In this document: positions 26,695 to 35,994 of the stretch, piece after piece
Numbering within the stretch: position 1 is the stretch's first letter
How the letters are laid out: each line of letters opens with the position of its first letter
Origin: Tannerella forsythia
Lineage (GTDB): Bacteria > Bacteroidota > Bacteroidia > Bacteroidales > Tannerellaceae
Length of the DNA: 43,813 nucleotides
Direction of reading: 5' to 3'
NCBI RefSeq assembly: GCF_003860135.1
Contig: NZ_RQYN01000038.1
Span: 1-43,813, forward strand
The notes under the pieces: model-generated
Databases searched by the model: none
Told to the model about the DNA's origin: nothing
The model's input: the letters and a program-made list of their open reading frames with translations, nothing else
Made by a program: the position numbers and the translations under genes

Positions 26695-27171
26695 ATGAGA
26701 AAGAATGTTTTAATCATGTTGTCGGTAGTCCTTATGTGTCAGGGCTGCTTGTCGAAAGGAAAGAAAGAAATTGTCGAGCACACGAACAGTCCGGTAGAAC
26801 AGTTATTTCGCGATTTTGCGAATGAGAAAGGAACCGTGCGAGTGGGCGTCGGGGGAATGGTGATGGCGTTTGCGCGTTCATTTGCCGATACGAGAGGAGT
26901 GACGGGCGTGAAAGTCTATTCGTTCGGTGAGTGCAGTCAGGAGGTAAAAGATCGCCTGAACGAAGTGATCCGATCGTTAAAAGACGACACGTATGAGACG
27001 CTTGTCTCAACGAGTCAGGATGGAGAACGTACGAAAGTGTTGGTCAAGATCAAAGAAGATCGAATTCGTGAGCTTGTCGTTATAACCGGTGGAAGCGATC
27101 CGGCGCTCGTACAGATCAAAGGAAACATCAAACCGGAAGATATCGAAAGTCTGATAAAGGAGCATCAATAA
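26695..27171 (+). CDS. DUF4252 lipoprotein
   Basis: This 158-residue exported protein has a signal sequence ending LMCQGC, so it is probably lipidated at the cysteine, followed by a compact alpha/beta domain (VEQLFRDFANEKG, VRVGVGG, ELVVITGGSDPALVQIKG, DIESLI). The ending and pattern match DUF4252. The second DUF4252 protein three genes later shares the order of elements, so one may be a duplicate. An in-frame ATG 7 codons upstream (26674) is less likely, because the signal peptide begins MRKNVLIML. It opens the sigma-factor operon; the family's function is unknown. Confidence 0.78.
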   Translation: MRKNVLIMLSVVLMCQGCLSKGKKEIVEHTNSPVEQLFRDFANEKGTVRVGVGGMVMAFARSFADTRGVTGVKVYSFGECSQEVKDRLNEVIRSLKDDTYETLVSTSQDGERTKVLVKIKEDRIRELVVITGGSDPALVQIKGNIKPEDIESLIKEHQ

Positions 27172-27183
27172 GCTTCGCATACG

Positions 27184-27672
27184 ATGACGGCAGAGAGCTT
27201 TAAACAGCGCTACTTCTCCTTGCATCCAAGGCTGTACCGAGTTGCGTTCGCTATCTTGAAGAATGAAGATGATGCGGCCGATGTGTTGCAGGACGCGTAC
27301 TGTAAACTTTGGGACAGCCGTGAGCAGTTGCACGCGGTCGGTCATCCGGAAGCTTTCTGTATCACGATGGTAAAACGCCTCTGCCTTGATCTGCTCCGAT
27401 CGCCGAAGTCGGCACAGAAGAGCACGGTAGAAGACGCTCTTATCATAGATGATCAGACGCCCGGCGAAGTATTAGAGCAGAAAGAGATGCTGGGAAGGGT
27501 CAGGATGTTGATGCAAAGACTGCCGGAAAAACAACGTCGCGTGCTTGAACTGCGAGGATACGCCGACTGTTCATTGGAAGAGATCGAGCGCATCATGGGT
27601 GAGACTTCCGCCAATGTACGGGTGTTGCTTTCGCGGGCACGAAATACATTAAGAATGAAAATAACGAATTGA
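27184..27672 (+). CDS. ECF-family RNA polymerase sigma factor
   Basis: A 162-residue sigma factor has only regions 2 and 4. Region 2 includes YRVAFAILKNEDDAADVLQD and AFCITMVKRLCLDLLR (about 15-75); region 4 includes LPEKQRRVLELRGYADCSLE and IMGETSANVRVLLSRARN (about 112-158), the -35 helix-turn-helix. The next gene encodes a small single-span membrane protein that may be its anti-sigma factor, 3 bases downstream. The flanking DUF4252 genes probably belong to its regulon. Whether it relates to SigP, the ECF partner of PorX in P. gingivalis, needs a tree; porX follows about 1 kb downstream. Confidence 0.9.
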   Translation: MTAESFKQRYFSLHPRLYRVAFAILKNEDDAADVLQDAYCKLWDSREQLHAVGHPEAFCITMVKRLCLDLLRSPKSAQKSTVEDALIIDDQTPGEVLEQKEMLGRVRMLMQRLPEKQRRVLELRGYADCSLEEIERIMGETSANVRVLLSRARNTLRMKITN

Positions 27673-27675
27673 ACG

Positions 27676-28194
27676 ATGGGAGACCGAAAAGACATAAAAG
27701 AATTGTTGGACGCTTTTTACGCGGGCACGACAACGCGTGAGGAAGAGGCGCGACTGAAAGCATTCTTCGACGAGGCAGACCTGCCTGAACGATGGCAGGC
27801 CGACCGCGATATCTTCCGCGCTCTCTACGATCCCGATCACCTCACACTGCCGGAAGGTCTCTCCGACCGACTCGAACAGGCGCTCGACCGACATATCGAG
27901 ACCTCACATCGTTCGAGAAAGCAACCGAGCAAGATTAGGAGACTTTACGTTGCGATCGGGAGTGTGGCGGCCGCCGCATTGCTCTGCGTGGCCTTGTTCT
28001 TTATCGGAGAGCATCGACAATCCGTGCCTGTTACGGCCGATACGTTTACCGATCCGCACGAAGCGGAGCTTGTTGCGACGGAAGCCTTGGCGCTTGTCTC
28101 GATGCACCTGAACAAAGGGATGTCTCCTTTCGAGAAGGCGCGAAAGAATATGGACAAGACGAATGAAGTACTTGAAAAATTAAATTTGAAATGA
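27676..28194 (+). CDS. single-span membrane protein, putative anti-sigma factor
   Basis: The 172-residue product has an acidic cytoplasmic N-terminus (1-80), a basic stop (RKQPSKIRR), one membrane helix (about 91-110, YVAIGSVAAAALLCVALFFI) and a short periplasmic tail. This topology, and the position 3 bases after an ECF sigma gene, are typical of anti-sigma factors. No zinc-binding HxxxCxxC is present, so it is not of the ZAS type. The two genes are almost certainly translated together. Confidence 0.65.
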   Translation: MGDRKDIKELLDAFYAGTTTREEEARLKAFFDEADLPERWQADRDIFRALYDPDHLTLPEGLSDRLEQALDRHIETSHRSRKQPSKIRRLYVAIGSVAAAALLCVALFFIGEHRQSVPVTADTFTDPHEAELVATEALALVSMHLNKGMSPFEKARKNMDKTNEVLEKLNLK

Positions 28195-28195
28195 G

Positions 28196-28684
28196 ATGAA
28201 AACGAAATACCTACTGTTAATTGTGTGCATTGTGTGCAGCGGGTGGGCTTCGGCTCAACGGCATAGCCTGTTCGACAAATACGCCGATCAGGACGATGTG
28301 ACCGTCATCAACATCTCGAAAGCGATGTTTAAAATGATGGGGGGGAGCTTGAAGAAAAGCTCCAACGCCAAAATCGATCGGGTCGATATAACCGGTATTG
28401 TCGATAAGATCGACAACCTGACGGTTCTAACTTCGGATAAGAGCGGGCTGAAAGAGAAGATGTATGCCGACTTCAGCGCGATGATTGCCAAAGATCGCAA
28501 CTATGAGGAACTGATGCGAATCAAAGACGGCAAGTCGCGCGTGACGTTTAACATCAAGAAGCGAGGAGAGTTGATTAACGAACTGATTATGCTTGTCAAC
28601 GATGAAGATGATTTTGTCATTATTCAGATCGCAGGAAGCTTCACGCTGAAAGATGTGCAGAACATCACCTCGCATGTACAATAA
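28196..28684 (+). CDS. second DUF4252 exported protein
   Basis: A 162-residue protein begins with a signal peptide cleaved after ASA (MKTKYLLLIVCIVCSGWASA) and carries a DUF4252-like domain (VINISKAMFKMMGG, LTVLTSD, ELINELIMLVNDEDDFVIIQIAGSFTLKDV). Unlike the first DUF4252 protein it has no lipobox, so it is predicted to be soluble in the periplasm. It starts one base after the putative anti-sigma stop. Together the four genes form sensor/response-like machinery for the envelope; the signal is unknown. Confidence 0.75.
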   Translation: MKTKYLLLIVCIVCSGWASAQRHSLFDKYADQDDVTVINISKAMFKMMGGSLKKSSNAKIDRVDITGIVDKIDNLTVLTSDKSGLKEKMYADFSAMIAKDRNYEELMRIKDGKSRVTFNIKKRGELINELIMLVNDEDDFVIIQIAGSFTLKDVQNITSHVQ

Positions 28685-28728
28685 AATAAGGCCGGACTAC
28701 GTTCAGTCTACAACATGATTCCGGAAAT

Positions 28729-30273
28729 ATGAGAAAAGATAAAATACTTTGGGCAGACGACGAAATCGATCTGCTGAAGCCTCATATTCTCTTCCTCGAA
28801 GAGAAAGGCTATGAGGTTACGCCTGTCATCAGCGGGCAGGATGCCATTGACTGCTGCAGGGAGCAGACCTTCGACATTATTTTTTTAGACGAGAACATGC
28901 CCGGTCTGACGGGGCTCGAAACGCTCTCCACCATCAAAGAGATCGCTCCGACAGTACCGGTCGTGATGGTCACCAAGAGCGAAGAAGAAAGTATTATGAA
29001 TCAAGCTATCGGGAATAAGATCGCCGACTATCTGATCAAGCCGGTCAACCCGAATCAACTGTTTCTTTCGATCAAGAAGAATCTGCATAAAGACGATATC
29101 ATCACCTCGGCCACAACGGTTAGTTATCAGCAGGAGTTCGGACGTATCGGGATGCAGATCGGTGATTCCTTGACGGCCGACGATTGGATGGAAGTCTATA
29201 AGAAGATTGTCTACTGGGAGCTGGAGCTGGAAGAGAATCAGGTGCAGATGCAGGACATGTTGATCATGCAGAAGCGAGAGGCCAACAATGCTTTCGGTAA
29301 GTTCATCAAAAAGAACTATCTGGATTGGATACGTTATCCCGACCAGCGTCCGCTGATGAGCCCGGACTTGTTTAAGAAGAAAGTATTTCCGTTATTGGAC
29401 CAAGAAGAAAAAGTCTTTTTTATCCTGATCGATAACTTCCGGTTCGATCAGTGGCGGGTGGTGAAGAATCTGCTCTCGAGCTTCTTCACCGTCGATGAAG
29501 AGATGTATTACAGCATCTTGCCGACTGCCACACAATATGCGCGGAACGCGATCTTCTCTGGACTGATGCCGGCACAGATTGAGGAGATGTTTCCCGAACT
29601 TTGGGTCGACGAAGAGAGCGAAGAAGGGAAAAACATCAACGAAGAGCCGCTGATCCGCACGCAGATCGAGCGGTTCCGCAAAAAATATTCGTTCTCGTAT
29701 CACAAAGTATATGATTCGCATTTCGGAGAGAAGTTGCTGAACAACCTGAATGAACTTATGCACAACCAACTCAATGTGATTGTGATTAACTTCGTCGATA
29801 TGCTTTCGCACGCCCGTACCGAGAGCAAGATGATTCGTGAGCTGGCACAGACCGAAGCCGCATACCGCAGCCTGACACGCTCGTGGTTCCAGCATTCTAC
29901 CACGCTCGACTTGTTCAAGAAACTGGCGGATAAAGGATATAAAGTGATTGTTACGACCGATCACGGAACGATTCAGGTCGACTCGCCGATTAGAATTACC
30001 GGTGATAAAAATACAAGTACGAACTTGCGGTATAAGCTCGGCAAGAACATGTCCTGCGATTCTAAGTATGTTTTCGAGATCAAAGATCCCGCCAAGGCCG
30101 GGCTTCCTTCTCCTCATCTGAGTACGAGGTATATCTTCGCGACAAACGAGTCCTTTTTCGCTTATCCGAATAACTATAATTATTATGTTCCTTACTATCG
30201 GAATACGTTCCAGCACGGAGGCATTTCGATGGAAGAGATGATGATTCCTTTCATAACGATGCAACCCAAATGA
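28729..30273 (+). CDS. porX: PorX: response regulator with PglZ domain
   Basis: This 514-residue protein joins a receiver domain (1-120) and a PglZ/alkaline-phosphatase-like domain (about 225-505). The receiver has acidic residues D10, D11 and phospho-acceptor D54 in [10 protein letters not shown], with T82-K83 and K104. The C-terminal part shows metalloenzyme residues D235, T266/T268 (PTATQ), D357-H361, D411-H412 (TTDHGT) and H496 (QHGG). This matches PorX, which controls the type IX secretion system in P. gingivalis with the kinase PorY and the ECF sigma SigP; its effector domain is a zinc phosphodiesterase. No strong promoter is seen in the 44-base gap upstream, suggesting read-through from the sigma operon. 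It overlaps tsaE by 4 bases. Confidence 0.92.
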   Translation: MRKDKILWADDEIDLLKPHILFLEEKGYEVTPVISGQDAIDCCREQTFDIIFLDENMPGLTGLETLSTIKEIAPTVPVVMVTKSEEESIMNQAIGNKIADYLIKPVNPNQLFLSIKKNLHKDDIITSATTVSYQQEFGRIGMQIGDSLTADDWMEVYKKIVYWELELEENQVQMQDMLIMQKREANNAFGKFIKKNYLDWIRYPDQRPLMSPDLFKKKVFPLLDQEEKVFFILIDNFRFDQWRVVKNLLSSFFTVDEEMYYSILPTATQYARNAIFSGLMPAQIEEMFPELWVDEESEEGKNINEEPLIRTQIERFRKKYSFSYHKVYDSHFGEKLLNNLNELMHNQLNVIVINFVDMLSHARTESKMIRELAQTEAAYRSLTRSWFQHSTTLDLFKKLADKGYKVIVTTDHGTIQVDSPIRITGDKNTSTNLRYKLGKNMSCDSKYVFEIKDPAKAGLPSPHLSTRYIFATNESFFAYPNNYNYYVPYYRNTFQHGGISMEEMMIPFITMQPK

Positions 30274-30692
30274 AAACGCTTCATATAACAGACCTGAGCG
30301 CCATCCGTGAGGCGGCGAGAGAATTTATCGGCGATATGGAGACAGGCCGCCGCGCTGTCTTTGCCTTCTACGGAAAGATGGGCGCCGGAAAAACGACATT
30401 CATCAAGGCCGTCTGCGAAGAGCTTGGGGTAAAAGACGTGATCAACAGCCCGACCTTTGCCATTATCAACGAGTATGCCATTCCCACATCGGAACGGTTG
30501 ATCTATCATTTCGATTTTTACCGTATCAACGAGATCGGTGAGGCGCTCGACATCGGAACGGAGGATTATTTCGACAGTGGGGCGTGGTGCTTCATCGAAT
30601 GGCCCGAGAAGATCGAACCGCTTCTGCCCGACGATACCGTCTGCGTGACTCTTACCGAGCAGGAAGACGGCACACGCACCGTCGTTTACTAA
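30270..30692 (+). CDS. tsaE: TsaE: tRNA threonylcarbamoyladenosine ATPase
   Basis: This 140-residue P-loop ATPase has Walker [10 protein letters not shown] at 35-43 and the family segment [10 protein letters not shown]. With TsaB and TsaD it makes t6A37 on ANN-decoding tRNAs. Length and motifs are as usual. It overlaps porX by ATGA and meets the convergent aminotransferase gene with a 4-base overlap of stops, leaving no room for a terminator. Confidence 0.93.
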   Translation: MKTLHITDLSAIREAAREFIGDMETGRRAVFAFYGKMGAGKTTFIKAVCEELGVKDVINSPTFAIINEYAIPTSERLIYHFDFYRINEIGEALDIGTEDYFDSGAWCFIEWPEKIEPLLPDDTVCVTLTEQEDGTRTVVY

Positions 30693-31822
30693 ACCACTTG
30701 AAAGAACTCGCGAATCTGCTCGACGATGTAAGCCTGCGTGTCTTCCGTCAGCTCCGTATGCATCGGCAGCGACAATACCTCGCGACTTAGCCGTATGGCC
30801 TCCGTCATATCGCCGGAGGCACGCGCAATCCATTTATACGCTTCCTGCTCTTGCACAGCCATCGGGTAATACACCATCGAAGGGATGCCTTTTTCTTTCA
30901 GGAAGGCCTGCAAGATGTCTCGCCGTCCATTCTTCACTTGCAGCGTATATTGATGATAGACGTGCGTCGAGAAAGGCGACTTCGCCGGGATGCAAATACC
31001 GGATAGCGAACTCAATTCCTTGTCGTAATATTGTGCGGCCTTCTGACGAGCTTCCGTAAAGCTCTTCAGATGGCGCAACTTGACGTCTAAGACAGCCGCC
31101 TGCAACGTGTCGAGGCGCGAGTTACAGCCGACGATGTGATGATGATACTTCTGACTTTGGCCATGATTGGCGAGCATCCGGACGCGTTCCGCCAATCGTT
31201 CGTCGGAGGTGATGACGGCTCCTCCGTCGCCGTAGCACGCCAGCGGTTTGGTCGGGAAGAAGGACGTCGTACCGATGTGTCCGATCGTGCCGGCTTTCTT
31301 TACCGTTCCGTCGGAGAAAGTATAGTCGGCGCCGAGCGATTGAGCATTGTCTTCGATCACGCCGATTTTGTATTTCGCGGCGAGCTTCATCACCGGCTCC
31401 ATGTCGCAGGCCTGTCCGAAGAGATGAACGACGATTATAGCCTTCGTTTGTCGCGTAATGGCTTGTTCGAGTCGTTCCACGTTCAGGTTGAAGCTGTCGG
31501 GGCACACATCGACGAGGATCGGCGTGATGCCTAAGGAGGCGATCATCTCGGCGGCCGCAATGTAGGTGAACGCAGGGAGGATAACTTCGTCTCCGGCCTG
31601 TACATCCCATGCCTGTAAGGCCAAACGGAGCGCGTCCGTTCCATTCCCGCACGGGATTACGTAAGGCACTTGCAGGTAATCGGCCAAATGTCCGCAAAAC
31701 GTCCGCACCTGAGGCCCGTTGATAAAGGCCGTGGCGTTCAGTACCTCTTTTACGGCTTCGTCGATTTCTGCTTCGAGCCGCCGATACTGGCTTTTCAGGT
31801 CGACCATTTGTATATCCATCAC
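30689..31822 (-). CDS. PorR/WbpE-like sugar aminotransferase (DegT/DnrJ/EryC1 family)
   Basis: This 377-residue PLP enzyme has the lysine K192 in [16 protein letters not shown], with D158 and Q161 in IEDNAQS. The segment [16 protein letters not shown]...RLDTLQAAV is very close to that of WbpE, which aminates UDP-2-acetamido-3-keto-glucuronate. The P. gingivalis relative is PorR, needed for the A-LPS polysaccharide that anchors secreted cargo. The rest of the pathway is not in the window. It overlaps metG upstream by 4 bases (ATGA), an unexpected operon partner. A different nucleotide-sugar substrate is possible. Confidence 0.82.
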   Translation of the reverse strand: MMDIQMVDLKSQYRRLEAEIDEAVKEVLNATAFINGPQVRTFCGHLADYLQVPYVIPCGNGTDALRLALQAWDVQAGDEVILPAFTYIAAAEMIASLGITPILVDVCPDSFNLNVERLEQAITRQTKAIIVVHLFGQACDMEPVMKLAAKYKIGVIEDNAQSLGADYTFSDGTVKKAGTIGHIGTTSFFPTKPLACYGDGGAVITSDERLAERVRMLANHGQSQKYHHHIVGCNSRLDTLQAAVLDVKLRHLKSFTEARQKAAQYYDKELSSLSGICIPAKSPFSTHVYHQYTLQVKNGRRDILQAFLKEKGIPSMVYYPMAVQEQEAYKWIARASGDMTEAIRLSREVLSLPMHTELTEDTQAYIVEQIREFFQVV

Positions 31823-33879
31823 TTCACTTCGCTTCCGGGTTCAACTGCTTTCTGGGGCATCACGACGGACAGGCTTCCGTCGGCGTTCTCGGCCGAGAGA
31901 ATCATTCCTTCGGAGGTGATGCCTTTGAGCTGCCTCGGGGCAAGGTTGGCGATAAAGCATACCTGTTTGCCGACAAGCTCTTCGGGCTTATAATGCTTGG
32001 CGATACCCGATACGATGGTGCGCCCGCCCAATCCGTCGTCGATTTTGAATTGCAGGAGCTTGTCCGCTTTCGGTACTTTGGTACATTCCAGCACTGTGCC
32101 TACGCGGATGTCGAGTTTGGTAAAGTCGTCGAACGCGATGGTTTCGCGTATCGGTGCGGCACGGCGCTCGGCTGCTTCGTTAGCCTTCTTCGTATCGAGC
32201 AGTTTCTGTATCTGCCGGTCGATGACGGCATCTTCGAGCTTCTCGAACAGCAATGCGGACTTGCCGAGCTGATGACCGGCTTCGAGGAGATCGACCGAGC
32301 CTAAGCGTTCCCAATCGAAACGGTCGATGTTCAGCATTCGGTTCAGCTTCTCCATGCTGAAGGGTAAGAAAGGTTCGAAAACGATGGAGAGGTTCGCCGT
32401 GATTTGGAGCGCGATATGGATGATTGTCTCGACGCGTTTCATATCCGTCGCGGCGAGCTTCCACGGCTCGGTATCGGCCAGATATTTGTTGCCGATGCGT
32501 GCCAGATTCATCGCCTCGCGTTGTGCGTCGCGGAAATGGTATGTATCGAGCAATCGTTCGACGGTTGCTTTTACATCGGCAAACTCGCGCAGCGTTTCGC
32601 GGTCGTAGTCGGTCAGTTCGCCACAGGCCGGCACTTTTCCGCCGAAGTATTTCTCCGTTAAGACGAGGGCTCGATTGACAAAGTTGCCCAGAATAGCAAC
32701 CAACTCGTTGTTGTTGCGTGCCTGAAAATCTTTCCACGTAAAGTCATTATCTTTCGTTTCAGGAGCGTTAGCCGTCAGGACATAGCGCAGGACGTCCTGT
32801 TTGCCGGGCATTTCTTCCAAATATTCGTGCAGCCAGACCGCCCAGTTGCGGGAGGTCGAGATTTTATCGTTTTCGAGATTGAGAAATTCGTTGGCGGGTA
32901 CGTTTTCGGGCAGGATGAACGAGCCTTCGGCCTTGAGCATGGTCGGGAAGACAATGCAATGGAAGACGATATTGTCTTTGCCTATGAAATGTACCATCTT
33001 TGTCTGGCTGTCTTTCCACCACGTTTCCCATTGGCCGTATTTTTGCGGGTCGGAGTCGCACAGTTCCTTCGTATTGCTGATGTATCCGATCGGAGCATCG
33101 AACCATACGTATAATACTTTTCCTTCGGCGCCTTCGACGGGTACGGGAATTCCCCAATCGAGGTCGCGGCTGACGGCGCGCGGTTGCAGACCCATGTCGA
33201 GCCAGCTCTTGCACTGTCCGTACACGTTCGATTTCCACTCTTTGTGGTCTTCGAGGATCCATTGACGGAGGAAAGGCTCGAAGCGGTCGAGCGGCAAATA
33301 CCAGTGCTTCGTTTTTCGCATCACGGGCGGATGGCCGCTGATCATCGACTTCGGATTCTTCAGGTCGGTCGGGTTGAGCGAGGTACCGCAACTCTCGCAC
33401 TGGTCGCCGTAGGCATGTTCGTTGGAGCAATGCGGGCAGGTGCCGGTAATGTAGCGGTCGGCGAGGAACTGTCCGGCTTCCTCGTCGTAGTATTGTTCGC
33501 TTTCTTTTTCGATGAAAACGTTATTCTCATAGAGAGTCCGGAAGAAGTCGGAAGCCATCTTGCGATGCGTATCGGAAGTGGTTCGCGAGTAGACATCGAA
33601 CGATATGCCGAAGTCCGCAAACGTTTTCCGGATCAGGCTGTGATAGCGGTCCACAATGTCTTGCGGCGTGACGCCTTCCTTCTTGGCGCGCAGCGTAATG
33701 GGTACGCCATGTTCGTCGGAACCTCCGATCATGAGCACGTTCTCGCCTTTGAGGCGGAGATAACGCGTATAGATGTCGGCAGGAAGATATACGCCTGCCA
33801 TGTGGCCGATGTGTACCGGTCCGTTGGCATAGGGGAGCGCCGTAGTCACCAATGTTCTTTTGAAATGCTTTGTTTCCAT
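31819..33879 (-). CDS. metG: methionyl-tRNA synthetase
   Basis: This class I synthetase is 686 residues from the chosen start. It has HIGH at 23-26, the zinc knuckle cysteines 148, 151, 161 and 164 (CPHCS...CESCG), a KMSKS-type loop reading KISTS near 339, and a C-terminal tRNA-binding OB domain ([20 protein letters not shown]). An in-frame ATG at 33903 overlaps the -7 element 33901-33908, so [10 protein letters not shown] at 33879 is preferred. Cytoplasmic. The sugar aminotransferase gene follows with a 4-base overlap. Confidence 0.95.
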   Translation of the reverse strand: METKHFKRTLVTTALPYANGPVHIGHMAGVYLPADIYTRYLRLKGENVLMIGGSDEHGVPITLRAKKEGVTPQDIVDRYHSLIRKTFADFGISFDVYSRTTSDTHRKMASDFFRTLYENNVFIEKESEQYYDEEAGQFLADRYITGTCPHCSNEHAYGDQCESCGTSLNPTDLKNPKSMISGHPPVMRKTKHWYLPLDRFEPFLRQWILEDHKEWKSNVYGQCKSWLDMGLQPRAVSRDLDWGIPVPVEGAEGKVLYVWFDAPIGYISNTKELCDSDPQKYGQWETWWKDSQTKMVHFIGKDNIVFHCIVFPTMLKAEGSFILPENVPANEFLNLENDKISTSRNWAVWLHEYLEEMPGKQDVLRYVLTANAPETKDNDFTWKDFQARNNNELVAILGNFVNRALVLTEKYFGGKVPACGELTDYDRETLREFADVKATVERLLDTYHFRDAQREAMNLARIGNKYLADTEPWKLAATDMKRVETIIHIALQITANLSIVFEPFLPFSMEKLNRMLNIDRFDWERLGSVDLLEAGHQLGKSALLFEKLEDAVIDRQIQKLLDTKKANEAAERRAAPIRETIAFDDFTKLDIRVGTVLECTKVPKADKLLQFKIDDGLGGRTIVSGIAKHYKPEELVGKQVCFIANLAPRQLKGITSEGMILSAENADGSLSVVMPQKAVEPGSEVK

Positions 33880-33900
33880 CTTTTTCTTACTTTCGGGACG

Positions 33901-33908
33901 CAAAGGTA
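33901..33908 (-). promoter_or_regulatory. -7 element for metG operon
   Basis: The minus strand reads TACCTTTG, a perfect match, giving a start site near 33894 and a leader of about 15 bases before the ATG at 33879. It decides the metG start. Confidence 0.65.
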
Positions 33909-33949
33909 GTTAAAAAAGAACGAAGATGAGGAAGAGACAGGTCGGAAAT

Positions 33950-35725
33950 TTACGACCGTCCGCGGTTCTTACGGCGTGAGGACGTTTGTCGCCATGGCTT
34001 TTCGCGTCCCGGACGGCGTGATGCACCGCCTCGGCCGTCGGGTTGCTCGGTTTTCCGCTCTTTTCGCCGGCCTTTCCCTGCGTTCGCGGAATCGTCGCCG
34101 CGGTCCATCTTCACGAAGATAGAACGCCCGTCGACTTCGTACTGATTCATGCTGTCGACTACTCGTTGTGCTTCGCCTTTGTCAACCTCGAAATAGGAAA
34201 CCTTCTCGCGCAAATCAATACGGCCGATCTCGACCTTGCGGCCGGGCACGCATCGGTTGATGAGTTCGATGACTTGGGCCGGGAAGAGGCCGTCGGCCTT
34301 TCCGAAGTTCAACGTAAGGCGTTTGAAACCGTTCTCGGCTTTCTGGGCGCGGCGACTCGAGTGTTCGGACTCTTTTTTGCCGCGAGCCGAGGGTTCGTCT
34401 ACGTCTTCAATCTCTCCGGCATCGCGGTAATAATCGATCATCCGGTTAAATTCGAGCGATATCAGGCGTTTGATGATATCTTCCTTTTCGAGCCATTCGA
34501 GCTTGCGGAACACGGAGGGCATGAGCGAGGCAATTTCTTCTTCGTTTACTTTCACTTTTTCGAGCTGGTCGATGAAGTAGAAGAGTTGTTTTTCGCAGAT
34601 GGCATCGCCTGAGGGCAGCGTGCCTTTTTCGAATTGTTTGTTGACGATTTTCTCTATCTGTCGTATTTTACTTTTCTCGCGGACGTGGCAGATCGAGATC
34701 GAGATACCCGTTTTTCCGGCGCGTGCGGTACGTCCGCTGCGATGCGTGTATGATTCCACATCGTCGGGCAGGCCGTAATGAATCACGTGGGTGAGATTGT
34801 CTACATCGAGACCCCGCGCGGCTACGTCGGTGGCCACAAGCAACTGCAAGTTGCGGATGCGGAACTTTTGCATGACGTAATCGCGTTGTGCCTGACTCAG
34901 TTCGCCATGGAGCGAGTCGGCATTGTAGCCGTCCTGAATAAGTTTGTCGGCGATTTCCTGCGTTTCTTTGCGGGTGCGGCAGAATACGATCCCGTAGATG
35001 TTGGGATAGAAGTCGACGAGCCGTTTAAGCGCGAGGTATTTGTCTTTGGCATGCACCATATAATAAAGGTGGCGGATGTTTTGATTCCCCTCGTTTTTGC
35101 GTCCGATGATGATTTCTTTCGGGTCGCGCATGTATTCTTTCGTGATCCGTGCAATCTCCTGCGGCATGGTGGCCGAGAAGAGGAGCATGTTACGCCCCTC
35201 GGGTACTTCGGCCAAAATAGCGTTGATGCTTTCGGAGAACCCCATGTTGAGCATCTCGTCGGCCTCGTCGAGGATGACGTGCTTAATTTCTTGCAGGTTA
35301 ACCGTGCGCCGGTTCATCAGGTCGAGCAAGCGTCCGGGCGTAGCCACGACAACGTGCACTCCTTTTTTGAGGGCTTTGATCTGACTGTCGATGCTTGATC
35401 CGCCGTAAACGGGCAGAACCTTGAGCGCGTCGATGTATTTGGAGTAGTCGCTCAGGTCGCCGGCGATTTGCAGACACAGTTCGCGGGTAGGACAGAGGAT
35501 GAGAGCCTGCGGTGTTTGTTTATGTATGTCTGTTTTTTGCAGCACGGGCAGACCGTAGGCCGCGGTTTTTCCCGTACCGGTCTGTGCCAATGCGATGACG
35601 TCGTTATCTTCTCCCAGCAGAAAAGGAATCACTTCCTCTTGTACCGGCATGGGGACTTCGTAGCCCATCTCGCGGATCGCCTTCAAAATAGGTGAGGCAA
35701 TCCCTAATTCTTCAAATGTTTTCAA
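33950..35725 (-). CDS. DEAD-box RNA helicase with DbpA-type RNA-binding domain
   Basis: This 591-residue helicase has motif I AQTGTGKT (47-54), PTREL (79-83), TPGR (129-132), DEAD (153-156), SAT (184-186) and HRSGRTARAG (328-337). Residues 468-541 (RLTLNFGKADGLFPAQVIEL and following) match a DbpA/CsdA-type RNA-binding domain, which in DbpA recognises 23S rRNA. The last 50 residues are rich in Arg, Gly, Lys and Ser, a likely unstructured RNA-contacting tail. It probably serves ribosome assembly or cold adaptation. It has its own -7 element (35750-35757). Confidence 0.93.
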   Translation of the reverse strand: MKTFEELGIASPILKAIREMGYEVPMPVQEEVIPFLLGEDNDVIALAQTGTGKTAAYGLPVLQKTDIHKQTPQALILCPTRELCLQIAGDLSDYSKYIDALKVLPVYGGSSIDSQIKALKKGVHVVVATPGRLLDLMNRRTVNLQEIKHVILDEADEMLNMGFSESINAILAEVPEGRNMLLFSATMPQEIARITKEYMRDPKEIIIGRKNEGNQNIRHLYYMVHAKDKYLALKRLVDFYPNIYGIVFCRTRKETQEIADKLIQDGYNADSLHGELSQAQRDYVMQKFRIRNLQLLVATDVAARGLDVDNLTHVIHYGLPDDVESYTHRSGRTARAGKTGISISICHVREKSKIRQIEKIVNKQFEKGTLPSGDAICEKQLFYFIDQLEKVKVNEEEIASLMPSVFRKLEWLEKEDIIKRLISLEFNRMIDYYRDAGEIEDVDEPSARGKKESEHSSRRAQKAENGFKRLTLNFGKADGLFPAQVIELINRCVPGRKVEIGRIDLREKVSYFEVDKGEAQRVVDSMNQYEVDGRSIFVKMDRGDDSANAGKGRRKERKTEQPDGRGGASRRPGREKPWRQTSSRRKNRGRS

Positions 35726-35749
35726 CTGATTTCTTTATTGATAAGGCCG

Positions 35750-35757
35750 CAAAGGTA
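35750..35757 (-). promoter_or_regulatory. -7 element for DEAD-box helicase
   Basis: The minus strand reads TACCTTTG, 25 bases upstream of the helicase ATG. Confidence 0.6.
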
Positions 35758-35830
35758 CGGATTAATTCGGAATATCGGGGTAGAAACGTTTTTTTTCTTC
35801 CTGAAAGTATCGAATTTCATCTTTTTTCAT

Positions 35831-35838
35831 TATCTTTG
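35831..35838 (+). promoter_or_regulatory. -7 element reading into the 36-kb repeat array
   Basis: TATCTTTG on the plus strand is a perfect match and no gene starts within 500 bases. A transcript from here would run through the 42-bp array to the DUF6261 gene as a leader of about 580 bases, or be an RNA in its own right. Confidence 0.5.
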
Positions 35839-35994
35839 TTGGCGTATGATGTATGGCGCTGTTTCTCTGCGGTAAGCGTACCTCCGGAACGCGGCGCCGG
35901 AATCCGTCGGAGCGAAGCATCGGATTGCCCGAAAAGGCGATTGTCGGGATCCAGACATGAAAAACGCTTTAAACGATATCGGCGACGGATAAGG

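Noticed and set aside
28729-30273. PglZ of a BREX phage-defence system
   Set aside because: The protein is a receiver-PglZ fusion of PorX type; no brx or pgl genes surround it.
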